Origin: Lumnitzera littorea
Lineage: Eukaryota > Streptophyta > Magnoliopsida > Myrtales > Combretaceae
Assembly: GCA_024138015.1 (NCBI GenBank)
Contig: JAMXBB010000009.1
Coordinates: 87,810,685-87,874,684 of the forward strand
Reading direction: 5' to 3'
DNA: 64,000 bases
The notes beneath the pieces are model-generated. The model had not been told where the DNA came from. It did no database searches and worked only from the letters and a program-made list of their open reading frames with translations. The translations under genes were made by a program, and so were the position numbers. Below, piece by piece: positions 22,860 through 34,182 of this stretch. Numbering within the stretch: the stretch's first letter is position 1; each line of letters begins with the position of its first letter.

Positions 22860-24110
22860 TGAGATTTAGGATCAAATCTGGTTCAGGTCCGGGTGGCTCA
22901 TCCTCGGGAGTGTAAGGTTAGAGATTAAAAATGTTGAAGGAGTCTGAGACTCTATATCCTTCAGGTAATTCAACCTATAGGCATTAGGATTGATCTTTTC
23001 AAGTACTTTGAAAGGTCCGTCGGCTCTAGGAGACAACTTATTCTTCCTCAAGTTTAGGAATTGTTCCTTGTTGAGATGTATCCAGACCAAATCACCTGGT
23101 TGAAATTCTCTCTTCCTCCGTCCTTGGCTTCGCTTCTCGAGTTTAGTATTAACTCGACTCAATTGTTTTACAAACTTTGGTGTGTGGCTCGAATGGCCTT
23201 AACTCTTTCAACGATTGGTCGGTCATCATTGGGCATCGGCTAGGGTACCTAATCCATCAGGAGTTCGGGGTTGAACCCATAGGCGACCTCGAATGGAGAC
23301 ATGTTTATTACATTATAGGCGGTCCTGTTGTAGGTGAACTTAATAATTGGCAAGCATAGATCCTAGTCAGCCGTGTTGAGTTTGACAACAACATGTAGCA
23401 AAGTTCCCATGGTTTTGTTGACAACTTCGGTCTGTCCATCAGTATATGGATGGCAGGACATGCTATGCAATAGCTTGGTTCCATTTACCTCTACAACGTC
23501 CTCTAGAAGTGGCTCATGAACTTTGGATTTTGGTTTGAAACAATGGTTCATGGAATTCCATGAAGTTTGATTACTTCCTACAAGAAAAGAAAGGAGATAG
23601 CCAAAGCGTCGTTAGTTTTGGAATAGGGCACAAAATGTGCCATCTTGCTAAATCGGTCTACTACCACCATGATAGAGTCCTTTCCTTAGAATGTTCTCAG
23701 TAATCCTAACATAAAGTCCATGCTTAGCTCGGACCATCGTCGGGATCGGTAAAGGTTGATAGTGTCCTTGCTTGGCTCAGCTCTTCGCCTTTTGGCAGGT
23801 CATACACTTTTCTAGCACGGATTGGACATCTCTCTTCATCCTTGGCCAAAAGAATCTAAAGGATAGTACCTACCTCATAGGTTCAACGTTGGCCAAAGCG
23901 TCCTGTTAATCTCCCTCCATGCACCTTGTATACTAACAATTCTTTAGTGGAACAGGTTAGGATACATAGATTCCTCTTCTTGAATAAGTATCTGTCTTCC
24001 CTGTAATAGTCATCCAGTGTTCATCCTTCCTCATATCGAGCATAAATTGGACCAAAATGTGGATCCTTAGCATACAAATTCTTTATGGTTGAAAAACCAA
24101 GTAACCTTGT
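22860..24110 (-). pseudogene. element C integrase remnant
   Basis: In minus order: the zinc finger end CMTCQKAK near 23790-23815, the core start VVVDRFSKMAHFVPYSKTND near 23625-23680 with the first Asp, then SNQNPKF near 23545, where the second catalytic Asp appears as Asn. HPYTDGQTEVVNKTMGTLL (in 23363-23551) carries the catalytic Glu. The C-terminal part at 22872-23162 reads QPGDLVWIHLNKE and DGPFKVLEKINPNAYRL. Frames shift between segments. Confidence 0.8.
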
Positions 24111-24179
24111 TTAGAGCTTAGTTAGTAGGGTATATCGTCTTGATAGGGTGTCGACCACCACATTGTTTCTTCCAATCCT

Positions 24180-25640
24180 ATACTTTGTGACATAAGAAAA
24201 ACCCTCCATGAACTCGATCCATTTGGTTTGTCTTCATGATAGTTTGGGTTGGCTCTTCAAATACCTCAAGGACTTATGATCGGTGTAGATCAGATATTCC
24301 TTAGGCAAAGATAATGTTACCATACTATTGGGGCTTGGATTAAGGAGTAGAACTCCTTATCATAGATAGAATAGTTAAGTGTAGCTTCTCGAAGTTTCTT
24401 GCTGAATTAGGAAATAGGTCAGCCTTCTTGCATCAATACAACACTTATGCCTAATTTGGATGCTTCATACTTTACTCCAAACACCTTATCAAAGCTTGAT
24501 AGAGCTAAGATGGGGCTTATAGTTAACCTTTCTTTCATTTCCTCAAAAATCCTCCTCCTCCTCCTCTCTCTCTCCATTTGAATTCAATATTCTTCTTTAA
24601 CAGTTCGATAAGTGGGGTTGTAATTGTACTGAAATCCTTTATGAATTAGCGATAGAACGACGTTAGGCTGTGGAAACTTCTCACGTCTGTAGAACAAGTT
24701 GGCTTAAGCCACTTTATGATCGCTTTTATTTTCTCATCATTGACTCAGATGCCACCTCCACTTACAACAAACCTTAAGAAGATTACCTCGGATTGGAAAA
24801 AGTCGCACTTCTTCAGATTAGCGTAGAGTTGCTCAACTCAGAGTTTTATGAGGACTCTTCAAAGATGCTTCTAGTGAGTCTCCAAGTCAAGGCTATACAC
24901 CAGAATGTCATCAAAATAAACTACAACAAACCCTCCTAATAATTCTTGGAGCACATAATTTATCAAGCGCATAAATGTGCTTGGCGTATTGGACAGTCCA
25001 AATGGCATTACAAGCCATTCATATAAACCATGTTGTGTTTGGAATGCGGTCTTCCACTCATCAGCCTCGTGCATTCAAATATGATGGAATCTAGATTTAA
25101 GGTTAATTTTGGAGAACGCTCTTACTCTGCTTAATTCATCTAGAACGTCATCAAGCTTGAGTTTGGGATACCTGTACTTGATGGTGATTCGATTGATCAC
25201 TTAGCTATCTACACATATCCTCTAAGAACCATTCTTTTTTGGCACTAACAAGGCCAGAACGGCATAGGGGTTAAGGGACTCACATACATACCCTTTCTCC
25301 ATTAGCTCATCTACTTGCTTTTGCAACCTGACAGCTTGTTCAGGATTGAACCTATAAGTAAGCTAGTTTGGAAGTACGGCTCCTAGTTGTAGGTCTATTG
25401 CATGCTCAACGCTTCGGATTGAGGGTAGACCTTTTGGTAATTCCTTTGGAAACAAGTCGGCAAATTCCTCTAGTAAGGTTTTTACCTTGGTAAGCAACTC
25501 CTCCTCGAGCCTCATCTCTAGAATCCTTCGGGCAAGCAGGTAGGTCGGTCCTTCGAGCTCTATCTCTCCTTTCAGCTTGACCAGGGTTATCACCAAAGCC
25601 TGTTTCTTCAGGGCTCGGCTAAGTTGGGGCTGTATAACCT
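24180..25640 (-). pseudogene. element C reverse transcriptase / RNase H remnant
   Basis: The RT N-terminal region lies in 25363-25800 (PKGLPSIRSVEHAIDLQLG). The core lies in 24871-25074, with EWKTAFQTQHGLYEWLVMPF and VVYFDDILVYS, so the YxDD site is intact. RNase H is readable near 24400-24500 (YEASKLG, FSKKLREATLNYS). Several stops, mostly at positions where relatives have Gln, Arg or Trp. Confidence 0.85.
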
Positions 25641-26236
25641 TCACCTGCTCAACAGTCATAGGACTCAATTTCATCGTTCTACCTTCATGCTCTATAGAAC
25701 ATGCATTCTTCTTTCCGTTATACATAATAACTCGATTAAACATCCATGGATGCCTAAGTAGAATGTGGGATGCATTCATAGGTAGCACATCACAGAGCAC
25801 TTCATCTCATTATTTGCCAGTGCAAATTGGTACAGACACTTGCTTGTTCACCTGCAAGGCTCCTTTATCACTAAGCTAATGAAGCTTATAAGGTTTCGGG
25901 TGAAGCATGGTTGGCAATTTCAACTACTGAACCATAAATGCAAAGGCTGCATTGGTGCAGCTCCCACTATCAACGATTAGTATGCATAGTGACTCATTCA
26001 CCTTGCATCCAATATGGAAGAGATTTTCCCTTGTTCATCTTCAGGTACGGGACTGATGCTCATCACCCTCCTTAATACTAGAGTGGTCAGCATAAAGTTG
26101 CCTTCCTTATTGTAGATAACTTCCTTCTCGGATAGTTTAGTCTGTCTGCCCTCTTTCAACTCCTTTACTTTTTCATTAGTACTATTGACCTCAACAGTTG
26201 GCACCTCGCCTCGAATCAACATTGTTCACTTGTTCG
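25641..26236 (-). pseudogene. element C protease remnant
   Basis: IVDSGSCTNAAF at about 25945-25977 on minus is an intact aspartic-protease triad context. MLCDVLPMNASHILL at 25755-25800 and PWMF just after it are the family's protease end. Upstream, 25998-26222 is the charged linker between knuckle and protease with LVLRRVMSISPV. Confidence 0.8.
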
Positions 26237-27400
26237 GACACTAAGCGGCCATGTGTCCAAATCCTTGGCATTTGAAACACATGATCTCACTTATCTTCAT
26301 TTCAGAACTCTATCCTTTCTCGAACTTCCTCGGGAGTTCCTTCTCTTTGGTTCGGCTAGTTGGAATGGGTAGGGTCTCAACATTCTTACTCGGTTCCATT
26401 TGCACTGATCTGCTCGAAGCAGTTCGGCTATTGCCTAGTCGACTAACATGTGGTCGGAATTCTTCTTATTCGGCGCCTTTCTATCCTTTGGGTAGCTTAG
26501 ATTGCGTCATCAAGCGTCCTAACATTTAAGGTTTCTAGGACATCCCCAATCTCATACTTCAACCTACCAATAAATAGAGACACAGTTTGGTCCTTTAGGT
26601 CTATGACTTCATATCGAATCATTAACATTTTAAATTCCTTAAAGTAAGCGTCCACACTTGATCCTCTTTGTCTCAGTTCTTGTAGTCTTTTGAAGGTATC
26701 TTGTAGATAATAGCTTGATACAAACCTTCTCTACATAACTCTTTTCATTTCATCTGAACTCCTAATCTCTCGTTCTCCTTCCCTTCTTTTGGTGGCTTAC
26801 AAGTTCTTTCACTATAAGGCAGCATAACCAGTGAACTCCATCACAGCAAGTCTAACCTTTACATTATCAGGCACTTCGTAGCATTCAAATTGCTTTTTAA
26901 TCTTATCTACCCAATCTAGGTAGTCTTCGGCATCACCACTTCTAGAAAAACTTGGAATACGCATTTTCAATCCTTTAACTCTAGGGGCTCGTACATTTCT
27001 TTCCTCAGGCTCATAGTACTCCTCTACCTGGTCATCTCCTTCTACTTCCTCCTCAATCTCTTCAAGCATTAGTCTTTGTCTAGTGTCTCTACTAACTCCT
27101 TTAGCTCGGGGTAATCTAGTTGGGGCATTAACTTGGCCAAATTGACCATTGCCTTGTCCTTGCTGTTTGCATTCCCTAGTAGGGCTATTTCTAGCTCGTT
27201 ACCTGTCCTCTTGGATAACAGTCACTAAGCTAGCTATTAAGTCGGTAAGCCTATCTAAGTGATCACCCACTGATTGAGGTGTAAAGCTTCCTTCCTATCC
27301 TTAGTCATGTCGAGTACCACTTTCTTGGTTTCCTAAAATTCCTTGAACATTTGAGTCTGACATTGATGGTTACCTTGCAAAAATTAACGTCTAATAATAC
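26237..27400 (-). pseudogene. element C gag remnant
   Basis: 26812-27069 holds the N-terminal acidic stretch and the conserved block SRSGDAEDYLDWVDKIKKQF and VKVRLAVMEFTGYAAL. The knuckle CFKCQGFGHMAA, a stop, then C lies at 26238-26279 and lacks only the residue lost to the stop. The region between is frameshifted. Confidence 0.8.
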
Positions 27401-27618
27401 CACTTGAAGATCAATAATTGATACTCCAATCACTATGATAATTACACAACTAATAAACAGCTAACCATACTACTTTTACGTATCAAGAATAGGGGAAAAC
27501 ATAGCATAGAACACTTCTCAGCTACTAAACTCCAAAGTTAATGATAGAACCGTCATCATATGAGAGTAGTAACAGACCGCTCTAAGAACATAGTAGCAGA
27601 ATCCAACTTTGAATGTAG

Positions 27619-27637
27619 CCAAACTCTAATACCAAGA
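27619..27637 (-). other. primer binding site of element C
   Basis: On minus, TCTTGGTATTAGAGTTTGG follows the 5' LTR end CCATATCA. It matches the initiator-Met tRNA complement with one or two changes. Confidence 0.65.
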
Positions 27638-28558
27638 TGATATGGATTTTGTAGAAGAACATATGGACCTAATATCATGTGTAACCAATAGGGTAGGTTC
27701 GGGCCATGAGATGGCTCGAAGAGTAAATGGTAATCGAAAGTTGAGCAGAGGTTCCTGTACACCGATGAAGTATATGCCTTACATGAGCTCGGGTCACACT
27801 TGATATGACACACAAGTATGGCCGGGGGTCACTTGCCACTAGTCTACGCTTAGATGGTCTAGATAAGAGTACCTCAAGAGTCAGAAGTACATTTAGCTTA
27901 AGAGAGTAAAAGTTTAGTGTATTCTCTATATTTGATTACTGCGGCTATTATATTATGCCAGTATTTATAGTACCCAGTTAGGGTAAGTCCTAAATAATAG
28001 AAAATTACATAAATGGATACGTAGCTACTAAAAAAGGAGAATAATTTATAGGGAAAATATGTAATTGTGCAAAAGAATATTCACTATCAGAAAGGATAGT
28101 ATGGATGTCAGGAAAAGGCTAGTGTGCATATGTTTTATTGTTTGTGGTCCCAATAACACAGCAATTCGATTGGGGTGGAACTCGATCAAATTAGTTTGAC
28201 GTCAGCAATTTAGTAGCTTAGTCAATTGGGATCGAGTTAAGGATGGTTCAGGGGTAACTCATTTTCGAGGTTAGCTTTAGATGGTTGACCTCTGATCACT
28301 ATCGACTCGACCTTGGTACTATAGGGATGGCTGTATTCAGATGTGGCGCTTAGACTGGTGTATAGCAGAGGGTTTAGTTCAATATGTTGGCTAGTTACCT
28401 CGGCAGCATCTTGGATGGTGTAGAGACCAAAGTAGCTCAACAGATTGAATTGGGGTAAGCATTGCTCCTTGGTGCTTAACTTACCTCGGATAGCTCGGTG
28501 AACCACCTAAGAAAGCCCTTGGGCTTGAAAGTGTGTGATTGGTCCTTGATCCCTATCA
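27638..28558 (-). repeat. element C 5' LTR
   Basis: A 921-bp direct repeat of 21912-22843 with the same terminal sequences (TGATATGG and CCCTATCA on plus) and the same TATA-like box near 27960-27975 on minus. Confidence 0.85.
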
Positions 28559-29288
28559 AGTTTGCTTATTCTCTCATTTAAATCTCGAGAGCTCAGGTAT
28601 CGACCTGGTGAATGCTGAGGTTGATGTCCTTGTATGCCAAGCTCTCCTATCCCACTCTGCTGAACTAATGCTTCATTTGATCACCTCGGCAACCTTCAAT
28701 ATAGCATAGTAGTGACAACACCAACACTAGTATAGCTTCGATCTGTTACTCCAAGATTCCCAATGAGAACCCAATAATAGGTCGTCACTTGTCCTTTACT
28801 TTTTTGACATTTGTACTTTATTCCTTTTTTTCCTTTGTCATATTTACCCTTTTTGTTTATACCAAGAATCTTCTTCTTAGATTATCCTTTATGTAATTTT
28901 TCATAATTGTATTGTTGCCCTAAGAGACTTACTATAAATAGTCCTATTTACTATAGCCGTAATCATCTTAATCACATACAGTTAATGAATATTCCTCTTG
29001 TTGTTCTTGTGAGACACCATTCTCTAAGTACATCCTCTACACTCTTATCTAATATTTTTTAGTAGCTTGAGATTAGTGGTGAGTAGACCTTAGTATTAGC
29101 TTGTGCGTCATATCAAGCAAAATACTAAGTCGTGTTGGTCTGTTGGTGCATCATAGCTGATGAGCAGCCTTATGAAAGCTACTGTATTGCTAACCCATTC
29201 TTTTCTTTCTTCGATATCTTGAAGGACACACTAGTTACTTTCCTCCTATAGTAAGCCTTAATCATTAACTTAGCTCTTAGGCACATCA

Positions 29289-30198
29289 TAAGTCCTCTCT
29301 TCATAGCGTATATAGCAATTGTGTTATTTTGGATTATTGTCCCATCAATTAGTTCTTAGTTCCATTAAAATGTCTAACTCAATCCAATAAGCCCACTACA
29401 CATAATGTAAAGCTTCCAAAGAAACCATACCACGTTCCTTTGAGTTTAATGTTTCATTACCTAATAGTTTCTTTATTTTCAAGCTGGTAACTAACCTTCA
29501 TTTGGCTAAACCATGTATGTATCTCCTTTCCCTTATTCTTCTTGTTTTTTTTTTGCTCTTTTTATTTTTTTTAAAGTAAAATCTCTATGTATAGGACTGT
29601 AATAGAAACAATAGAATTCGAACTTGTAATTATTTCCTTGTCTTAATGTGTCGATATATCTTGTAATAATCATGATTGCTTTACAATTTCTTGTCCCTAA
29701 TATTTTCTTCTTCTTATACCTTTTTAATTGTTAAAAATCCTGCCTTTGACTTCAGTTTGACTTCACTTCCTTTGTTAGTAGCCAACATACCTGTCAAAGC
29801 TCTTCATGTAGGGTACTATACTTTCTTCATTGGTGTATAAAAGAAACCAAACATCGTTAGGTTTACTCTTACTACTCGTTCGATGAAATGCATTGAAATT
29901 TCTCTTTCATGTTATGGAGCTATTGTACCTCATATGATCCCTTTGTTATTGCTTTCCTTGTGCTTAATTCCTTAGACTTTATAAGTAAGGTTGTGTCCTT
30001 TTCTCTACAATTGCTGAGATTAAAATTGTGGCTCTAAATTTCTTCTTGCATTTGTTGCCATAGTTGACCTTTGCATCTGCATAAATGTGACTTGCTTCCT
30101 CTTGTAATGGTGCATGTGTTCTCCTTTTCTTTTAGGTGGCCAAAGAAGAAGGATATGTATCCAGCAACTTTGGGAAAGAGAGTGGAGCATCTAGTAAT
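29289..30198. other. non-coding stretch right of element B
   Basis: AT/CT-rich sequence without recognisable homology or long frames. It does not continue the Copia or element A coding sequence that would be expected if the outer boundaries were undisturbed. A 3' splice-site-like CTTTTCTTTTAG occurs at about 30124-30136, with no supporting context. Confidence 0.35.
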
Positions 30199-30540
30199 TG
30201 TTGAAGGCAAATAGAATCACCCGAAGTTCCAATCACATTACTAGTGGTGTTTTGTTTGTTGTGAAGGCAAGTAGAACCACTTAAAGATCTAAGTACAGTT
30301 TCGATAGTGGTGTTTGTTCATTGTGAAGGCTAGGCGAACCACCTAGAGACCCAAATGCGAGATCGGTGGTAGTGTCCATATTGTTAGTGTTCCATCCAGT
30401 GTGAAGCTTGAAGGTCGATGGAATCACTTAGAGACCTGATACGCAGTACTGGTAGTGTTTTGTCCATTGTGAAGCTTGAAGGCTGGCGAAATCACTCAGA
30501 GACTTGATATGTGATATCGATAGTGTTCCATCCATAAACT
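30199..30540 (+). repeat. five imperfect tandem repeats of about 60-75 bp
   Basis: The units start with (T)TGTGAAGGC or GTGTGAAGCTTGAAGG near 30200, 30259, 30319, 30398 and 30467. Each then runs through GAACCACTTAGAGACC-like sequence and ends with TAGTGTTNTGTCCATT-like sequence. Divergence between units is considerable. No coding role is apparent. Confidence 0.6.
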
Positions 30541-30630
30541 CGGAAGACGATGAGACCATTGTGGAGTTCTCTTGTTGGAAGCCTAGAGCCAGATGATTGC
30601 AATTGTTGTTCTTGGCACCTTTGCTATTGT

Positions 30631-33152
30631 TGAGCTTGGTTTTTTCCTCTTGATTTTTATAGATTAGTTTTCTTTAAACTGATTAGTATTAAATCCTACC
30701 TGTTTAATACTGACCCTCGACTAGGGTTTAAAAAAAAAACTAGTTCTTTTGTATTTTGAAAATGCTTTGGAGTCACCACCTAACTGGAGTCGGGAAAAAA
30801 AAGTTAAGTTATAACCAATTGGGTAGATTGGTTATAACTGAGCTACTGGTCTTAACGAGAAAACTAATTTTACAAAATGGTTTTCTAAAACGATAGATCT
30901 AGATTCGGAGGTTATTCTATTAAATGCTAAATGGGTACCATAAACTTTCTAATTTTAGTCTTAATCTTAAGAATCACTCATCAATTCTATAAAGTAGAAT
31001 TCGATTTTTTAATTGAATTGGATAACTTGAGTAATAAAAACCAAGAAAAGGAAAAAATAGGTTTTTTATTGTTGCTTTGTAAGTGCTTACGTACCCGCTA
31101 TTCGGGATTAGATATACATAATTCTTTTTGTAAAATTTTAGTAGGTTGGGTTCGTTTTAATTTGAAAATATGCTGGATTTACATTTTTAACCCAACTTGG
31201 TTTATTTAAGAAAATTTCTAAGAAAGGGTCATAAATTAGAACTTTCATTTTTTGAGAAATTCTAAAGTGCCCTAATTTTGAACACAAGTTGATTTATTTT
31301 GCTTATTTGAAAAATAAATGTTTTTTTATAAGTGATAAGACAATTTGTTTATTCACTGACTGATTTATTTATTTTTACTTTTATTATTATTTTTATATTA
31401 TCTTATTTATTGTTTTTTTTTGTTTTATCTATTTCTATTAAACTTAAAAAAATAAACTATTCTTTTTCTTTTTTCTTCCTTTTTTCTTGTTTTTCATTTT
31501 CTTTTTTTCTTCTTTCCCCCCCCCCCCCCTTTGTTATTAAATTTACATTCAAAATGAAATAAATAAAATAAAACAATAAGTAAATAAAAAAAATACAATA
31601 ACTAAACTATAAAATAAGGAACCAAGTTGGATCAAGCTTGGATAGGAGTTGGTTGTATAGGTCAGACTTAGGTCAATCGAGTCAGATCTCGGGTTGGATT
31701 CGGGTTTGAACTGGTCACACACAGTAGCTTGGAGGGTGTGTTTTGGTTCAATTCAGCTACTAAATTGAGTGAGAATGGGTGGTTTTGTATGTTTTTGATC
31801 GGGTTTTGGGGGGGGGGTGGGGGGTGGTATAGGGGGGTGTAGAGAAAATGCTGTAGCCTAACTCGACCATTGGTGGTAGTTTTAAGGTGTTTGGGTTAGA
31901 GTGGTAGCAGTGATGGAGTTTGTGTGTGTATAGTGAATGGCTGAGAGAGAGAGATGTCATATGCGTGTTGTTGGGGTTAGAATCGGAGAGAAAGTCGAGA
32001 GAGAGAAGGCGGGCTGTAGAGGACGGTGGTGAGTTTATCGTGTAGTTCAACGTAGTTTTGGATTGAAAGAGATAGCAGGTTGATGGGTGGAGTTGCGTAT
32101 GGCTGTGGATGGTGTGGTGAGTTAGGGATTTGGTCGAGAGAGTGTCCAGGGAGTGAGGGTCTAATAAGAGAGAGAGAGAGAGTCAATTGTGTTTTTGGTT
32201 GAGGGTGTGAGTGTTACGGTGTGAATATTGAGCAGCAGTGGAGTACGGCTGTGTGTGTCTATGTATGTGTTGTCGTAAGAGAGAGAGGAGGCCGAGAGAG
32301 TGTATGTGTCTAATTCGGTGAAAGAGAGAGAGGGTACACTATGTATGGGTTTAAAGGGAGAGAAAGAGAGTCCAAGCCAAGAGAGAGAGGGTAAGCTCCT
32401 ATGCATTGTGTGTGTTTCGAAAATGGTTGTGCCCCCCTGCTCGTATGTCTGTTTGAAAAATAGATTCCCCTCATTTACTGTGTGTTTTTTTTTAAATGAG
32501 AAAGTGAGGGGAAAAAAGGAAAGGGCAGAAGAAAAAAAGGGGGAAATGAAATGTGTTGTCAAGGCCAACTGTAGAGTACCACGTGTCATAATCAGATATA
32601 TGGTCTAATGATGCCTTGACATGTGGCAACATGTGGAGTTATGAAAAAGAAAAAGAAAAAAAAAAATAAAATCTTCATGCCTCTAATAAGTCTCCAACAC
32701 TTGATCTCTAACCAAATCCATATGCAATTTTTATGTGCTTATTCGTTAGGTCGTTGGCTTGTGCCTTATTTATATGTGCAATTTGCATATATAGGCTAGG
32801 TCAGCTTGAGCTAGATTTAAATCTAAGCCCATATCCAATAATCCTTTTCTTAAATTTATTTATATTAAGAAATTTATTTTATTAAACTACTTAAAAAATT
32901 CTAAAATTCCTTATTTTTTCAATTTTTTTATTGTTTTTGTGGCTTTTCAATTTTTCTTATTTTTTGCATTTTTTTTTTCTAAATTTCTTATTTTTATGCT
33001 TTTTCCTATTTTCTTATTTTTGATATCTTGGCAAGATTTTTTTATTTTTTATTCTTTTATTTTTTTCTATTTTTTGATATTTTTCTAAACTTCTTTTTTT
33101 TTTTTTTGTATTTACCTAAATTAGGACCTTTTAATCTATTCTAAAAATTTTG
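30631..33152 (-). repeat. element D 3' LTR (Tat-type)
   Basis: On plus it starts TGAGCTTGGTTTTTTCC, which is the LTR 3' end read on minus. It shares GGAGTCACCACCTAACTGGA (30769-30788) and neighbouring blocks with 62460-62540 on plus and with 47600-47650 and 54300-54350 on minus. The other end is cut at the N at 33153, about 37-50 bases short of the expected TGTAAACACC terminus seen at 39703. The interior has a poly-C run (about 31517-31530), a poly-G stretch (about 31807-31826) and GA-rich sequence (32160-32400). Confidence 0.75.
32771..32793. other. hairpin in Tat-type LTR, copy 1
   Basis: TATATGTGCAATTTGCATATA folds into a short stem. It lies at the position matching the hairpins at 39311-39341 and 52025-52055 in the other LTR copies. 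Confidence 0.45.
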
Positions 33153-33153
33153 N
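33153..33153. other. ambiguous base at inverted-repeat boundary
   Basis: A single N lies between truncated LTR sequence (ending CTAAAAATTTTG) and the first base of the 433-bp inverted repeat. This suggests an assembly join or gap closure. Confidence 0.9.
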
Positions 33154-34182
33154 GCTTAAAGAGGCATGACCAAGTTCTTCAGATCAATCATAGCTTAGGA
33201 ATGTTAGTCCCCGATAGACGCTCCCACCCAAGTTAATAACCTTAGAAAGGCATGACCAGGTTCTTCAAATCAATCCAAGCTTAGGGTTACTAGTCCCCAA
33301 GAGACGCTCTTACCTAGGTTATTGAGCCTGGAGTAGCACGACCAGGTTCTTCAGATCGATCCCAACTTAGGGTTGGTAATTCCCAAGAGACATTCTTGCC
33401 TAGGTTAGTAACCTTAGAGAGGCACGACCAAGTTCTTCATATCGATCCCAGCTTAGGATTACTAGTCCCTAAGAGATGCTCCCGCCTAGGTTAGTGAACC
33501 TAAAAAGGTACAACCAAGTTCTTCAGATTAATCACAACTTAGGGTTGCTAATCCCCGAAAGACACTCCCACCTAAGTTAGTGAGCCAAAAGGGGGGGTGG
33601 AAAGAGGGAAGTTTGAGCAAAACTTTACTACAATAATGAAAGAGACACTATGTTTGCTCTAGGGATGACTTTGTAATAACTAACTAGCTATCCTAGACTC
33701 GATCTACTGGGGATTTGGTGAAGGAATGCAGCTTGGTCGTGCCCTTTTAGGCTCACTAACTTAGGTGGGAGTGTCTTTCGGGGATTAGCAACCCTAAGTT
33801 GTGATTAATCTGAAGAACTTGGTTGTACCTTTTTAGGTTCACTAACCTAGGCGGGAGCATCTCTTAGGGACTAGTAATCCTAAGCTGGGATCGATATGAA
33901 GAACTTGGTCGTGCCTCTCTAAGGTTACTAACCTAGGCAAGAATGTCTCTTGGGAATTACCAACCCTAAGTTGGGATCGATCTGAAGAACCTGGTCGTGC
34001 TACTCCAGGCTCAATAACCTAGGTAAGAGCGTCTCTTGGGGACTAGTAACCCTAAGCTTGGATTGATTTGAAGAACCTGGTCATGCCTTTCTAAGGTTAT
34101 TAACTTGGGTGGGAGCGTCTATCGGGGACTAACATTCCTAAGCTATGATTGATCTGAAGAACTTGGTCATGCCTCTTTAAGC
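33154..34182. repeat. apparently perfect 433-bp inverted repeat
   Basis: The left arm, 33154-33586, is the reverse complement of the right arm, 33750-34182. Both are exactly 433 bp and I found no mismatch in the stretches I compared. The 163-bp spacer includes GGGGGGGTGG. Each arm holds five units of the 86-bp tandem repeat. The right arm continues naturally into more repeats (to 34412). The left arm ends at the N and replaces the expected LTR terminus. It is either a recent fold-back duplication or an assembly artefact. Confidence 0.85.

Larger units (their letters stand above)
21912..28558 (-). mobile_element. element C, nearly complete Ty3/Gypsy chromovirus-like
   Basis: A 6647-bp element on minus with both LTRs (932 and 921 bp), primer site, gag, protease, RT, RNase H, integrase and polypurine tract in standard Gypsy order. 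The target duplication is AGTCT/AGTTT. The motif set (knuckle CFKCQGFGHM, protease DSGSCTN, RT VVVYFDDILVYS, integrase end DGPFKVLEKINPNAYRL) resembles the Reina clade of chromoviruses. Reading frames hold many stops, so it is non-functional. It is the best-preserved element here and is younger than B, which it interrupts. Confidence 0.85.
9908..29288 (+). mobile_element. element B, Ty3/Gypsy chromovirus-like, with nested insertions
   Basis: Element B has a primer site at about 17519-17531, gag-pol from 17560 to 21740, a polypurine tract at 21740-21751 and LTRs on both sides. Its 3' LTR (21752-29288) is interrupted by element C. Its 5' LTR appears split: the first 58 bases (9908-9965) match the start of the 3' LTR at 21752, and the rest resumes at 16761-17511, with element A in between. 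Roughly 60 bases of LTR are lost at that right junction. I see no clear target duplication at the outer ends (AATGA left, TAAGT right). An alternative is that B begins at 16761, because TAAGT also occurs at 16756-16760. Confidence 0.6.
21752..29288 (+). repeat. element B 3' LTR, interrupted by element C
   Basis: The two halves, 21752-21911 and 28559-29288, total about 890 bp. Halves and junction follow the 5' LTR order at 16761-17511. The 3' end is GCACATCA. Element C sits between AGTCT (21907-21911) and AGTTT (28559-28563), a nearly perfect 5-bp target duplication. Confidence 0.7.

Noticed and set aside
30124..30136. 3' splice-site-like CTTTTCTTTTAG, with a similar site near 41720
   Set aside because: Polypyrimidine plus AG is common in AT-rich DNA. 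No donor site, coding exon or conserved protein lies nearby.
31760..32589. Series of Ser/Leu/Pro-rich open frames on minus
   Set aside because: They are antisense to GA- and GT-rich low-complexity sequence inside a Tat-type LTR. Biased composition alone explains the open frames.
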